Source: [Mycobacterium] manitobense (GTDB lineage: Bacteria > Actinomycetota > Actinomycetes > Mycobacteriales > Mycobacteriaceae). Taken from it: a stretch of 64,000 nucleotides of DNA. The DNA lies in assembly GCF_025821665.1 (NCBI RefSeq), contig NZ_JACKSJ010000025.1, forward strand, positions 1-64,000, in the 5' to 3' direction. The notes under the pieces are model-generated. The model made no database searches, was not told where the DNA came from, and saw nothing but the letters and a program-made list of their open reading frames with translations. Positions 19,637 to 28,007 of this stretch are shown piece by piece. The stretch's first letter is position 1. Every line of letters starts with the position of its first letter. The translations under genes and the position numbers were made by a program.

Positions 19637-20299
19637 ATGAACAGACGCACGCTGCTCATCGGTTCGGCCCTGGTGGCCGTCGCCGGTTATGCGGCGTTGT
19701 GGCTGGGCTTCACGCAGGGTCGGCCCTGGCAGGACGCCATGGATTCGGCCGCGCTCGACCCGCTGTACAGGTTCGGCGCGGCACACCCCGCCTGGGTGAC
19801 CGGCTGGGACGTGTACTGCACGGTGGTCAATCCGGTGGTGATCCGGATCCTGTCGGTGTTCGTGATCGTGTGGGCATTCGTGCGGCGGCGCCATCGCCTC
19901 GCCGTGTTCCTGGTGTTCTCCGTCGTGTTGAGCGGCCTCGTCACCGAGCTGGCGAAGGCCGCGGCCGACCGCCCGCGGCCGTCGGGCGCCTTGGTCGCCG
20001 CGCACTCCACGTCGTTCCCCTCCGGGCATGCGCTCGGGCTGATGGCCATCGTGCTCGCGGTGCTCACCGTCGTCTGGCCCTCGGTGCGGCCGCGGCTGCG
20101 CATACCGCTGGCGGTGCTCGGCGGCCTGATCGTGCTGACCATCGGCGCCGCTCGCGTGGTGCTCAACGTCCACCACCCGTCCGACGTGCTCGCCGGGTGG
20201 GCCCTCGGGTACGCCTGGTTCGTGCTGTGCCTGCTGCTGGTGCCGCCGCGGGTCAGGGCAGCGGACGGAACACCTGCAGCGCGCGGTAGCGAACGCTGA
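19637..20299 (+). CDS. PAP2-family membrane phosphatase (Rv0308-like)
   Basis: A 220-residue integral membrane protein with about five to six helices and the three PAP2 signature motifs: KAAADRPRP, SFPSGHA, and ARVVLNVHHPSDV (catalytic His in the last). Such enzymes dephosphorylate phosphatidic acid, polyprenyl diphosphates or related lipids on the outer face of the membrane. ATG at 19637 gives an N-terminal MNRRTLLIGSAL helix. Its 3' end overlaps the convergent PAP2-kinase fusion gene by 47 bp. Confidence 0.9.
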   Translation: MNRRTLLIGSALVAVAGYAALWLGFTQGRPWQDAMDSAALDPLYRFGAAHPAWVTGWDVYCTVVNPVVIRILSVFVIVWAFVRRRHRLAVFLVFSVVLSGLVTELAKAAADRPRPSGALVAAHSTSFPSGHALGLMAIVLAVLTVVWPSVRPRLRIPLAVLGGLIVLTIGAARVVLNVHHPSDVLAGWALGYAWFVLCLLLVPPRVRAADGTPAARGSER

Positions 20300-21743
20300 A
20301 ACTCGCCTCGTCGTAGACGGTTCCGATTTCGCCGTCGCGCGCCAGCTCCGTCGGCCCGTCCACCGCGGTGAAGCTGAACTCGGGCACCCGCATCTCGTGG
20401 TAGAGCGGGCTGCGGGTGAGCCGGCCGAGCATCAGCGCCGCCAGGATCCGCAACCGGCTGAAGGGCCGGCCGGTCTCCAGGATCCGCACGTCCATCAGGC
20501 CGTCGTCCATCTTGTGCCGGCGGGCGGGGGCGAAGCCCGACGGCAGGTATGTCGAGTTGCCCAGGAAGAACAGCGATGTCTGCAGTGTGTGGTTGTCGTA
20601 CTCGATGCGCACGGGCACGCCCCGGCGCAGCGTGTAGAACATCGCGTAGACGCCGGCGAGCGGTTTGCCGATGCGGTGCTCCAGCTTCTCCCGGGTCTGG
20701 ACGAACATCGGGTACGCCCCGATGCTGGCCGTGTTGATCACGATGTCCTTGTCGTTCAAGCACACCAGGTCGACACACGAGACGGTGCCTCGCTGGATGG
20801 TGTCGATCGTCTTGGCCACGGTGTCGCAGCCGATGTCCCTGGCGAAGTGGTTGAAGGTCCCGCCGGGGAACACCGCGAGCGGCATCCCGAGTTCGACGGC
20901 GATCTCGGCCGCGCATGACACCGTCCCGTCACCGCCGCCGACGGCCAGCACCTCGGCGCTCTCGGCGGCCGACCGCAGCACCGTCTTCAGGTCCTCGTCA
21001 CCGCTGAGTTCGACGATCTTGGCCTGGGGGAGTGCGTCGCGGACCTCGTCGACCACCCGGGCTCCCGTCCCGCTGCCGGACGCCGGGTTGATCACCAGCA
21101 CCACGCCGGCGCCGTCGGGACGGGGATCGGTGTGCACGCGCAGCGGTGCGGCCGTCGGCATCTTGGTCGGGACCGCGGTCGGCACGATGCGCCCGCCGAG
21201 GACGGCGAGGCCGGCCCCGAGGCCCAGTCCGGCCAGCACGTCGCCCGGATAGTGCGCTCCGACCGCGATGCGTGACATGCCGACGAGGCCGGCGAGCAGC
21301 GCGAGTCCCAATCCGACCGGTGGGCTCTCCAGACCGACACCGACCGCGAAGGCCGCCGCGCTGGCGGAGTGACCCGAGGGCAGCGAGTTCGACGTCGGGA
21401 ACCGCCGGGACCGCCGGGCCAGCGGCACCACGATGTAGTTGGGGCGAGCCCGCTTCCAGATCTTCTTCGCGCCCTGGTTGGTCACCAGGCTGGTCACGCC
21501 GAGCGTGAGCAAGCCGCGGGCGGCGCCGCGTTTCGCCGAAGCGCTGCCGAACGCCCCGATGGCGGCGGCGAGCGCGAACCACAGCTTCGAATGGTCCGCC
21601 GCCCGCGTCAGCCGCGGCATCACGGCATCGAGCAGCGGGCTGGGGGATTCGGCGATGGCCTCGAAGACCTCGCGGTCGAGTGTCCCCAGGCCACGGCCGA
21701 TCTGGCGGAGGCCTTCGCGGCGGCGGCGGAGCGGCAGTTCCAT
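20253..21743 (-). CDS. PAP2 phosphatase-diacylglycerol kinase fusion
   Basis: A 496-residue two-domain protein. Residues ~1-190 are a PAP2 phosphatase: KIWKRARP, SLPSGHS and SRIAVGAHYPGDV. After a Pro-rich linker, residues ~205-496 are a DagK/LCB5 (YegS-like) lipid kinase with VINPASGSG and GGGDGTV. The pair could run opposite reactions on a phosphorylated lipid, or act in sequence on different lipids; such fusions occur in actinobacteria. The ATG at 21743 is chosen because upstream codons lie in the divergent operator. Opposite in direction to the stand-alone PAP2 gene. Confidence 0.92.
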   Translation of the reverse strand: MELPLRRRREGLRQIGRGLGTLDREVFEAIAESPSPLLDAVMPRLTRAADHSKLWFALAAAIGAFGSASAKRGAARGLLTLGVTSLVTNQGAKKIWKRARPNYIVVPLARRSRRFPTSNSLPSGHSASAAAFAVGVGLESPPVGLGLALLAGLVGMSRIAVGAHYPGDVLAGLGLGAGLAVLGGRIVPTAVPTKMPTAAPLRVHTDPRPDGAGVVLVINPASGSGTGARVVDEVRDALPQAKIVELSGDEDLKTVLRSAAESAEVLAVGGGDGTVSCAAEIAVELGMPLAVFPGGTFNHFARDIGCDTVAKTIDTIQRGTVSCVDLVCLNDKDIVINTASIGAYPMFVQTREKLEHRIGKPLAGVYAMFYTLRRGVPVRIEYDNHTLQTSLFFLGNSTYLPSGFAPARRHKMDDGLMDVRILETGRPFSRLRILAALMLGRLTRSPLYHEMRVPEFSFTAVDGPTELARDGEIGTVYDEASFSVRYRALQVFRPLP

Positions 21744-21762
21744 GGCTTCAACGTAGCCGCTG

Positions 21763-21788
21763 CCCTTGACAACAAAACCTGTCAAGGG
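21763..21788. promoter_or_regulatory. Inverted-repeat operator between divergent genes
   Basis: CCCTTGACA (21763-21771) and TGTCAAGGG (21780-21788) form a perfect 9-bp inverted repeat with an 8-nt spacer. Each arm contains TTGACA, a consensus -35 hexamer, one facing each way. It sits 14 nt before the ArsR-type regulator gene and 19 nt before the PAP2-kinase gene. A repressor dimer here could control both. I see no good -10 at the right distance, so promoter function is less certain than the operator. Confidence 0.6.
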
Positions 21789-21802
21789 GAAGGCTGGCGG
21801 AC

Positions 21803-22408
21803 ATGTTGGACGTCGAGGTGATCGCGGACCCGGCCGCGGCCGTCAGCGCGCTCGACCCGATCCGCAGCCGGCTGCTCGCGGAGCTCACCGAACCCGCCTC
21901 CGCGGCGACGCTGGCCACCCGGGTGGGCATCACCCGGCAGAAGGTCAACTACCACCTCAAGGCGCTGCAGGAGCACCGGTTGGTCACCTCCGCGGGCGAA
22001 CGCCGCTGGGGTGGGCTGACCGAACGCCTGATGATCGCCACCGCCTCGTCCTACGTGGTCTCGCCCGGCGCCCTCGGCCCCGTCGCCGCGGACCCCGACC
22101 GTGCGGCCGACCGGCTCTCCGCCGGATACCTGATCGCCGTCGCCGCACGCACCGTCCGTGAAGTCGGCGACCTGTGGCGGTCCGCCCGTGCCGCGGACAA
22201 GCGCCTGGCGACACTGACGGTCGACACCGCGATCCGGTTCCGCTCGCCCGCAGACCGGGCGGCGTTCACCGAGGAGGTGTCCGCCGCCGTCGCCACCCTG
22301 GTGGCGCGCTACCACGACGAGACCGACCCACGCGGCCGCACCCACCGGGTGCTGCTCACCGCCTATCCCGCACCGAAAGAGGAAAACTCCCGTGCCCGTG
22401 AGAAGTGA
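21803..22408 (+). CDS. ArsR-type winged-helix regulator
   Basis: A 201-residue protein with a winged HTH at residues ~15-70: LDPIRSRLLAELTEPASA, then VGITRQKVNYHLKAL, then the wing. The rest is helical and may sense a ligand or dimerise. It is followed, with a 17-bp overlap, by an SRPBCC (AHSA1) protein; such ArsR-AHSA1 pairs are common in actinobacteria and usually co-regulated. A palindrome directly upstream suggests autoregulation. Confidence 0.88.
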   Translation: MLDVEVIADPAAAVSALDPIRSRLLAELTEPASAATLATRVGITRQKVNYHLKALQEHRLVTSAGERRWGGLTERLMIATASSYVVSPGALGPVAADPDRAADRLSAGYLIAVAARTVREVGDLWRSARAADKRLATLTVDTAIRFRSPADRAAFTEEVSAAVATLVARYHDETDPRGRTHRVLLTAYPAPKEENSRAREK

Positions 22409-23213
22409 TGATTCCGGCCGCCGCTGGGTCGAGATGGAACTGCTCGTCCCCGGCACCCCCGAACAGGTGTGGGAGGCCATCGCGACCGGCCCCGGCAACA
22501 GCGCCTGGTTCACGCCCACCACCATCGAGGAGAAGCAGGGCGGGGACATCGAATTCGACTTCGGTGGCGGCCTCACCCAGCACGGGACCGTGACCGGCTG
22601 GGAACCGCCGTACCGCTTCGCCTACGAGGAGCGCGACTGGAGTTCGACCGTTTCGCCCGGCCCGCTGGCCACCGAGATCACGGTGACCGCCCGCTCGGGT
22701 GACCGCTGCGTGATCCGGATGGTGCACAGCCTCTTCACCGAGAAGGACGACTGGGACGACGAACTGGAGACCTTCGAGCAGGGCTGGCCCGGATTCTTCG
22801 AGGTGCTCCGCCGCTACCTGCAGCACTTTGCCGGAGCGCCCGGCGCAGCGGTGCACGCGATGGTGCCGTTCACCGGCGACATCCGTCCGGCCTACCGGCG
22901 GCTCACCGACGCGCTCGGCCTGTCGGCCACCGATGTCGGCGATCGCTGCCAGACCACCGGCGCGGCACCGACATTGGCCGGTGTGGTCGATCTCGTCCAC
23001 CAGGATACGGCGCTGCGCGACGTGATCGTCCGGCTGGAGCAGCCCGCGGCGGGCCTCGCCGTGTTCGGCGGCTTCACCGCCGGTGACCACGGCCGGATGA
23101 TGATCACGATCTACTTCTACGGTGCCGGGGCCGCCGACGCGGCCGCGGCCGAACAGCCGAAGTGGTCGGCCTGGCTGGCGGATCTGTTCGCCGACCAGGC
23201 GGTTGCGACCTGA
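22392..23213 (+). CDS. SRPBCC (AHSA1/START-like) domain protein
   Basis: A 273-residue protein. The first ~145 residues match the AHSA1-type helix-grip fold: ELLVPGTPEQVWEAIATGPG, WFTPTTIEE, then WEPPYRFAYEE. The C-terminal ~120 residues form a second region without a motif I recognise. It probably binds a hydrophobic ligand; no catalytic residues can be named. GTG start at 22392 overlaps the regulator gene. A role in a stress response controlled by the ArsR-type partner is inferred from the pairing only. Confidence 0.8.
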   Translation: MPVRSDDSGRRWVEMELLVPGTPEQVWEAIATGPGNSAWFTPTTIEEKQGGDIEFDFGGGLTQHGTVTGWEPPYRFAYEERDWSSTVSPGPLATEITVTARSGDRCVIRMVHSLFTEKDDWDDELETFEQGWPGFFEVLRRYLQHFAGAPGAAVHAMVPFTGDIRPAYRRLTDALGLSATDVGDRCQTTGAAPTLAGVVDLVHQDTALRDVIVRLEQPAAGLAVFGGFTAGDHGRMMITIYFYGAGAADAAAAEQPKWSAWLADLFADQAVAT

Positions 23214-23264
23214 TCGTGTCCGAACGTTGACAGGACCGAGAGCGGCGGCGTCGACGATGGGTGT

Positions 23265-23918
23265 GTGCGCCGGTTGTCGATACTGCTCTGTGCGGCGGCC
23301 GTGCTCTCGGTCTTCCCGGCGGCGCCCGCAGCAGCGGCGGCGCCGTGGTTCGCCCGCTCGGTCGGGGCCGCCACCCAGGTGATATCGGTTGTCGGCGTTG
23401 GTGGTTCGAAGGCGAAGATGGACGTCTACGAGCGCACCGCCGCGGGCTGGCAGCCGGTGGGTGCCGGAATCCCGGCGTTCATCGGCGCCAACGGAATGGC
23501 TCCGCAGACCCACGACGGACAGATGAAGACGCCGATGGGGGTGTTCACCCTGGACTTCGCCTTCGGCACCGAACCGAATCCGGGCGGTGGGCTGAAGTAC
23601 GTCCAGGTCGGACCGGATCACTGGTGGGACGGCGACATGAAGAGCCCCACCTACAACACGATGCAGGTGTGCAAGAAGGACCGCTGCCCGTTCAACACCT
23701 CGTTGGCCAGTGGCACCGAGAATCTTCAGATCCCGCAGTACGCACACGCCGTGGTGATGGGCGTCAACAAGGCCCGCGTGCCCGGCAACGGCGGCGCGTT
23801 CTTCCTGCACAGCACCGACGGCGGGCCCACCGCGGGCTGCGTCGCCATCGACGACGCGACGCTGGTGCGGATCATGCGCTGGCTGCGCCCCGGCGCGCTG
23901 ATCGCCATCGCCCAGTAG
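23265..23918 (+). CDS. Exported YkuD (L,D-transpeptidase-like) domain protein
   Basis: A 217-residue protein with a signal peptide (about residues 1-25, ending AAAAA). The C-terminal motif HSTDGGPTAGCVAID contains the HxxxxxGxxxxGC pattern of YkuD domains, with His and Cys as likely catalytic residues. Mycobacterial L,D-transpeptidases make 3-3 peptidoglycan crosslinks, but this one lacks the extra Ig-like domains of LdtMt1/2, so a peptidase or other role is possible. Matches Rv0309 in length and place. GTG start. Confidence 0.83.
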   Translation: MRRLSILLCAAAVLSVFPAAPAAAAAPWFARSVGAATQVISVVGVGGSKAKMDVYERTAAGWQPVGAGIPAFIGANGMAPQTHDGQMKTPMGVFTLDFAFGTEPNPGGGLKYVQVGPDHWWDGDMKSPTYNTMQVCKKDRCPFNTSLASGTENLQIPQYAHAVVMGVNKARVPGNGGAFFLHSTDGGPTAGCVAIDDATLVRIMRWLRPGALIAIAQ

Positions 23919-23936
23919 GGCACCGGCGACCGCTGT

Positions 23937-24395
23937 CTACAGGTGCAGTGCGCGGCCCTTCTTGAGCTTGAAGTCGAGGTTCTCCAGCGACATGCTCGCG
24001 TCATAGGTGCGGTCGTAGCCGGTGGCGCTGATCTTCCAGCCGTCGGGCGTGCGCCGGTAGCGGTCGCGGTAGAACGCCGCCCCGATGAGCATGAAGTTGA
24101 AGTCGGCCGCGATCACCCGGTCCTGTAGATACCAGGTGCCCGACGCCTCGTCGCCGTCGACCGTGATCTCCGGGTGGCTGACGCGGTGCTCGGTGACGAT
24201 CTCCGGCCCCAGCGACGTGCGCATGAACTCGACAAGACCGTCGCGGTCGGTGAAACGGTGCTCCTCGCCGAGGGATTCGCCGTAATCACCGGCGACGTCC
24301 TCGGTGAGAGTGCCGGCGAACGTTTCCCAGTCCTTGGTGTCCAGCGCCCGCAGATAGCGGTACTTGACCTGCTTGATGTCGTCGATGTCACCCAT
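23937..24395 (-). CDS. SnoaL/NTF2-like protein (Rv0310c-like)
   Basis: A 152-residue NTF2-fold protein: N-terminal IDDIKQVKYRYLRALDTKDWE, then TEDVAGDYG and YDRTYD. SnoaL-like proteins act as cyclases, isomerases or ligand binders; the function here is unknown. It starts inside the end of the FAD-Rieske gene (8-bp overlap), so the two are coupled and may act on a common substrate. Confidence 0.82.
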   Translation of the reverse strand: MGDIDDIKQVKYRYLRALDTKDWETFAGTLTEDVAGDYGESLGEEHRFTDRDGLVEFMRTSLGPEIVTEHRVSHPEITVDGDEASGTWYLQDRVIAADFNFMLIGAAFYRDRYRRTPDGWKISATGYDRTYDASMSLENLDFKLKKGRALHL

Positions 24396-25911
24396 GGGCT
24401 GACTGTACGGATGCAGTCAGCCCCCTGGTCGCAGGACCCTCCAACAGCGTGCCGTCCGGCGCGAACCGCGACCCGTGCAGCGGGCACTCCCACGCCTCGT
24501 CGGCGTCGTTCCAGTTGACGATGCCGCCCAGGTGCGGGCACACCGGCGACACCCGGTGCTCCACCCCGTTCACCCGGCACCTGGCTTCCAGGTCCCACGG
24601 CGGTCCGCTCACCACTCCGCCGGATTCCGGCGAGCGGTCCCCCATCCGGGTGACCGGCGTGATCCAGCCCTTGGCCAGGTTGAACCCGACCTCGAGGTTG
24701 GCCTGCAACGCCTTCGGGATCCCGGACAGCTCGTGCGGACTCCAACTGGCGAAGGCATCCGCCCAGTCCATCCGGCCACCGAGAATGCGTCCGGACAGCG
24801 CGAGTGCCGCGGCGACCCCGTTGGTCATCCCCCATTTGTCGAAACCCGTTGCCACGAAGATCTTGTCGTCGCCGGGCAGGATCGGCCCGACGTAGGGCAA
24901 TTCGTCGGCGGGTGTGTAGTCCTGTGCCGACCAGTAGTGGGTCTGCATGGCGCCCGGGTAGTGCTGCTTGGCCCAGGAGTCGAGTTCCTGCACCGACGAC
25001 GACGGGCTCTTCTCGCGGCCGACGGGATGGCCGGCCCCACCGACGATCAGGCGGTCGCCGTCAGGGGTGGGTGCGTAGCGCACCGACCGGGTGGGCGAGT
25101 CCACCGAGAGGTACATCCCACGGGGGAGGGTGCCGGGCACCTTGTAGGCCATGCAGTAGGACCGCTGCGGCTTGAGCCGGGCGAAGAATCCGCCGCGGTC
25201 GAGGATCGGGATGCCGGTCGCCAGCACACACTGCTTGGTGTGCACGTCGAATTCCTCACCCGCCGATGTGCGCACGCTCAGCGCGAGGCCGTCACCGTGC
25301 CCGGACACCCGCTGCACCCGCGTGCTCTGCACCAGCCGGCCGCCGCGTTCGTCGAGTTCGACCACAAGGCTGTCCAGGTACGGCATCGGATCGAACTGAG
25401 CCTGATTGGCAAGGCGCACACCGCCGTTGAACTCGAACGGCACGTCGGCGTCGTCGACCCAGTCCGCGGCCAGCCCGGCGGCCTGACAGGCCTCGAGTTC
25501 CTGACGCGCGGAACTGACGCCCTTCTCGGTCTGGGCGTAGGTGTAGGCGTCCTCGCGCTGCACCGAGATGCCGCGCGCCTCGCAGTATCCGAGCAGCCAT
25601 TCCTGCCCCTCGCGATTGCCCTGGGCGTACATCTTCGCGATCTTCGGCCCGTGCTTGCCGACGATCTTCGACATCTTGCTGCCCTGCAGCACGCTGATCT
25701 TCGCGGTGGTGTTCCCGGTGGCCCCCGCGCCGACGGTGAACGCCTCGAGCACCAGGACGTTGCGGCCGGCGCGCGCCAGCAGTACGGCCGTGGTGAGGCC
25801 GGTGATGCCAGCACCGACCACCACGACGTCGGCGTTGCGGTCGAAGTCGGAGGACACCGACGAGGGGTGTGCTGCCTGTTGCACGCGGTCGGCGAGCCAG
25901 AGTGACGTCAT
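24388..25911 (-). CDS. FAD-dependent oxidoreductase with C-terminal Rieske domain
   Basis: A 507-residue protein. N-terminal DAO-type FAD domain with VVVVGAGITGLTTAVLLARAG (dinucleotide fold, about residues 28-48) and ATGFDKWGMTNG near residue 350. The last ~100 residues are a Rieske [2Fe-2S] domain: CPHLGG and CPLHGSRF give the two Cys-x-His pairs. This architecture resembles YhfW-type oxidoreductases. Substrate unknown; electrons probably pass between the cluster and FAD. It is followed by the overlapping SnoaL-like gene and lies back to back with the Hsp70-like gene across a 206-bp spacer. Confidence 0.9.
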   Translation of the reverse strand: MTSLWLADRVQQAAHPSSVSSDFDRNADVVVVGAGITGLTTAVLLARAGRNVLVLEAFTVGAGATGNTTAKISVLQGSKMSKIVGKHGPKIAKMYAQGNREGQEWLLGYCEARGISVQREDAYTYAQTEKGVSSARQELEACQAAGLAADWVDDADVPFEFNGGVRLANQAQFDPMPYLDSLVVELDERGGRLVQSTRVQRVSGHGDGLALSVRTSAGEEFDVHTKQCVLATGIPILDRGGFFARLKPQRSYCMAYKVPGTLPRGMYLSVDSPTRSVRYAPTPDGDRLIVGGAGHPVGREKSPSSSVQELDSWAKQHYPGAMQTHYWSAQDYTPADELPYVGPILPGDDKIFVATGFDKWGMTNGVAAALALSGRILGGRMDWADAFASWSPHELSGIPKALQANLEVGFNLAKGWITPVTRMGDRSPESGGVVSGPPWDLEARCRVNGVEHRVSPVCPHLGGIVNWNDADEAWECPLHGSRFAPDGTLLEGPATRGLTASVQSAHG

Positions 25912-26101
25912 GGACGTGAGATACCCAGCGGCGCTGCGGCCAAACGCGCCCGTCCCGGCCGCAGATCGGTTGCCGCACGCGCGTCAATTACCGGTGACAC
26001 GGCGAGTAGAGGGTTGCTGGGGACGTCAAAACCGTGCTGGCCGAACGCGGTTGGCGCAGCTCAGCGCGGAGTGTCTGACGGCCGACCCTGATCCGGGGCG
26101 C

Positions 26102-26107
26102 TAGGGT
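26102..26107 (+). promoter_or_regulatory. Possible -10 element, near-leaderless transcript
   Basis: TAGGGT fits the mycobacterial TANNNT -10 pattern and ends 10 nt before the ATG at 26118. Transcription would start about 3-5 nt before the ATG, giving an extremely short leader, common in mycobacteria. No convincing -35 is seen and no ribosome site precedes the ATG, which fits this reading. Confidence 0.4.
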
Positions 26108-26117
26108 GTGGGGCGTT

Positions 26118-27974
26118 ATGAGCGACCCCCTGGGGTTGTCGATCGGCACCACCAACCTGGTTGCGGCGCGAGTCGGCGACCGACCCGTGACGCGCCGTTC
26201 GGTGCTGACCCTGTTCGGCGACCGCACACCGCAGGTCGGCTCAGCACTCGAGCACGGGGTGGCCGGACCGGGCGTGGTGCTCAGCGGCTTCGTCGAGCGG
26301 GTCGGTGATCCGGTGCCGCTGGTGGCTGCCGACGGCTCGTCCTACAAGGCCGAGGCCCTGCTCGTCGAGGCGCTCGACGCGATGGTGGACGTCGCCGGAG
26401 CGACCGGATCGCCGGAACTCTCGATCGCCGTCCCCGCGCACTGGGGCGCCTCCACGCTGTGGGCCCTGCGCAGCGCGCTGCGCACCAACCCGCGGTTCGC
26501 GCCCGGCGGCACACCGGTGCGGCTGGTGCCCGACGCCGTGGCGTCGCTGTCCGCGCTGAACGCCGAGCCGGGATTGCCGTCGCAGGGCGTGGTCGTACTG
26601 CTCGACTTCGGTGGCAGCGGCACGAGCATCACCCTGGCCGATGCGGGCGCGTTGTTGGAGCCGATCGACGAGACCACCCGGATCGCCGACTTCTCCGGCG
26701 ACCAGCTGGACCAGGCGTTGCTCACCCACGTGCTCGACGGCGTGGCGGCCGCGGGGGGCACGGACCCGGCCGGCACGGCGGCCGTCGGGTCGCTGAGCCG
26801 GTTGCGGGACGAGTGCCGGGCGGCCAAGGAGCGGCTGTCGGCGGTCACCATGACCGAGCTGCCGGTCGAGCTGCCCGGTTACGGCTCGACGGTGCGGGTC
26901 ACCCGCGCCGAACTCGACGGCATGGCCGACCTCCCGCTGACCGGCGTGCTCACTGCCCTCGACAATGCACTGGCGCGCAACAGGATCGGATGGGCGAACG
27001 TCTCCGCACTGGTCACCATCGGTGGTGGCGCGAGCATCCCGCTGATCACTCAGCGTCTCTCTGAGTACTCGCGGGCGCCGGTGGTCACCACGCCGCAGCC
27101 GGCCCTCGACGCCGCGGTGGGCGCCGCACTGTTCGCCGCCTACGGACCGACATCGGATGCGCAGACCGGCGTGGCGCCGACGGTCGTCGTCCCGCCGGTG
27201 GTCGAGGAGGCCGCGGCGGATGCGCCCGGCTCGGCGACGTTCCGGGCACTCGCCTGGTCGCAGGACGACGACGGCGCCGGCGAACCCGTGCCGTACAGCG
27301 GGGGCGACGCCTACGACAGCCCCTACTCCAGTGGCTTCGACACTGGGTTCGAGAGCGGCGCGACCGGAGCGCGACCGCCGGTGCAGTACGTGCCCGGCAC
27401 CGGACCGATCGAACAGCGCCGGCCGTGGCTCGGTCTGCCGCAGATCGTGATCGGCCTCGCGGCGGTGGTGGCACTGGTCGCAGTCGGCGGCGTGGCCTAC
27501 GGGCTGACCAGCTCCAGCAGCACGACACCGAGCACGCAGGTGGAGACGACGCGGGTGCCGGCCAGTGCGCCACCGCCGCCCCCGAGCGAGCCTCCGCCGC
27601 CGCCGGCGCTCACGGTGGTCAGCGAACCTCCGCCGCCACCCCCGCCACCCACGACGCAGCCACCCGCGCCGCCTCCCCCTCCTCCGCCGCCGACCACGCA
27701 GCCCGTCACGACGACCACCACCACCACCACCACGACGACCACCACAACGACGACCCCGACGACGACGACGCCGACCACCACCACGACACCGCCGACCACC
27801 ACCACGACGACACGGACCACCACGACGAACCCGATGACGACGACCTACGTCACGGTGCCGTTCGTCCCGGTTCCGATCCCGATCCAGGTGCCGGCTCAAC
27901 CCCAGAACCCGTATCAGCCCCAGAACCCGTACGCGCCGCAGAACCCCTACCAGCAGTCGCCGTACGGTCCCTGA
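26118..27974 (+). CDS. Membrane-anchored Hsp70-like protein with Pro/Thr-rich tail (Rv0312-like)
   Basis: A 618-residue protein matching the proline/threonine-rich Rv0312. Residues ~1-345 form an actin/Hsp70-like ATPase: GLSIGTTNLVAARVG, SIAVPAHWG, VVVLLDFGGSGTSITL and VTIGGGASIP correspond to the phosphate and adenosine motifs. It lacks the Hsp70 substrate-binding domain. A single transmembrane helix (about 442-463) is followed by ~155 residues rich in Pro and Thr, with a long Thr run and QNPY repeats at the end. So a cytosolic ATPase is joined to an extracytoplasmic, possibly O-mannosylated stalk. Function unknown. The ATG at 26118 is preferred over an upstream GTG at 26106. Confidence 0.85.
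   Translation: MSDPLGLSIGTTNLVAARVGDRPVTRRSVLTLFGDRTPQVGSALEHGVAGPGVVLSGFVERVGDPVPLVAADGSSYKAEALLVEALDAMVDVAGATGSPELSIAVPAHWGASTLWALRSALRTNPRFAPGGTPVRLVPDAVASLSALNAEPGLPSQGVVVLLDFGGSGTSITLADAGALLEPIDETTRIADFSGDQLDQALLTHVLDGVAAAGGTDPAGTAAVGSLSRLRDECRAAKERLSAVTMTELPVELPGYGSTVRVTRAELDGMADLPLTGVLTALDNALARNRIGWANVSALVTIGGGASIPLITQRLSEYSRAPVVTTPQPALDAAVGAALFAAYGPTSDAQTGVAPTVVVPPVVEEAAADAPGSATFRALAWSQDDDGAGEPVPYSGGDAYDSPYSSGFDTGFESGATGARPPVQYVPGTGPIEQRRPWLGLPQIVIGLAAVVALVAVGGVAYGLTSSSSTTPSTQVETTRVPASAPPPPPSEPPPPPALTVVSEPPPPPPPPTTQPPAPPPPPPPPTTQPVTTTTTTTTTTTTTTTTPTTTTPTTTTTPPTTTTTTRTTTTNPMTTTYVTVPFVPVPIPIQVPAQPQNPYQPQNPYAPQNPYQQSPYGP
27709..27836 (+). repeat. Low-complexity poly-Thr/Pro coding repeat
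   Basis: Near-uninterrupted ACG/ACC codons with interspersed CCG encode runs of Thr broken by Pro in the extracytoplasmic stalk of the Hsp70-like protein. Such a tract is prone to slippage and length variation and is a plausible target for O-mannosylation. Confidence 0.9.
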
Positions 27975-27977
27975 GGC

Positions 27978-27995
27978 GCCGCTCGCCGCAGCGGC
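27978..27995. terminator. Short hairpin between convergent genes
   Basis: GCCGCT (27978-27983) and AGCGGC (27990-27995) pair with a 6-nt loop in the 33-bp gap between the Hsp70-like gene and the convergent VOC gene. There is no T-run, so it is at most a weak or bidirectional terminator. Confidence 0.35.
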
Positions 27996-28007
27996 TCGAG
28001 AACCCCG

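Noticed and set aside
27497..27823. Minus-strand protein of Val/Gly repeats
   Set aside because: Antisense of the Thr/Pro codon tract, purely a composition artefact.
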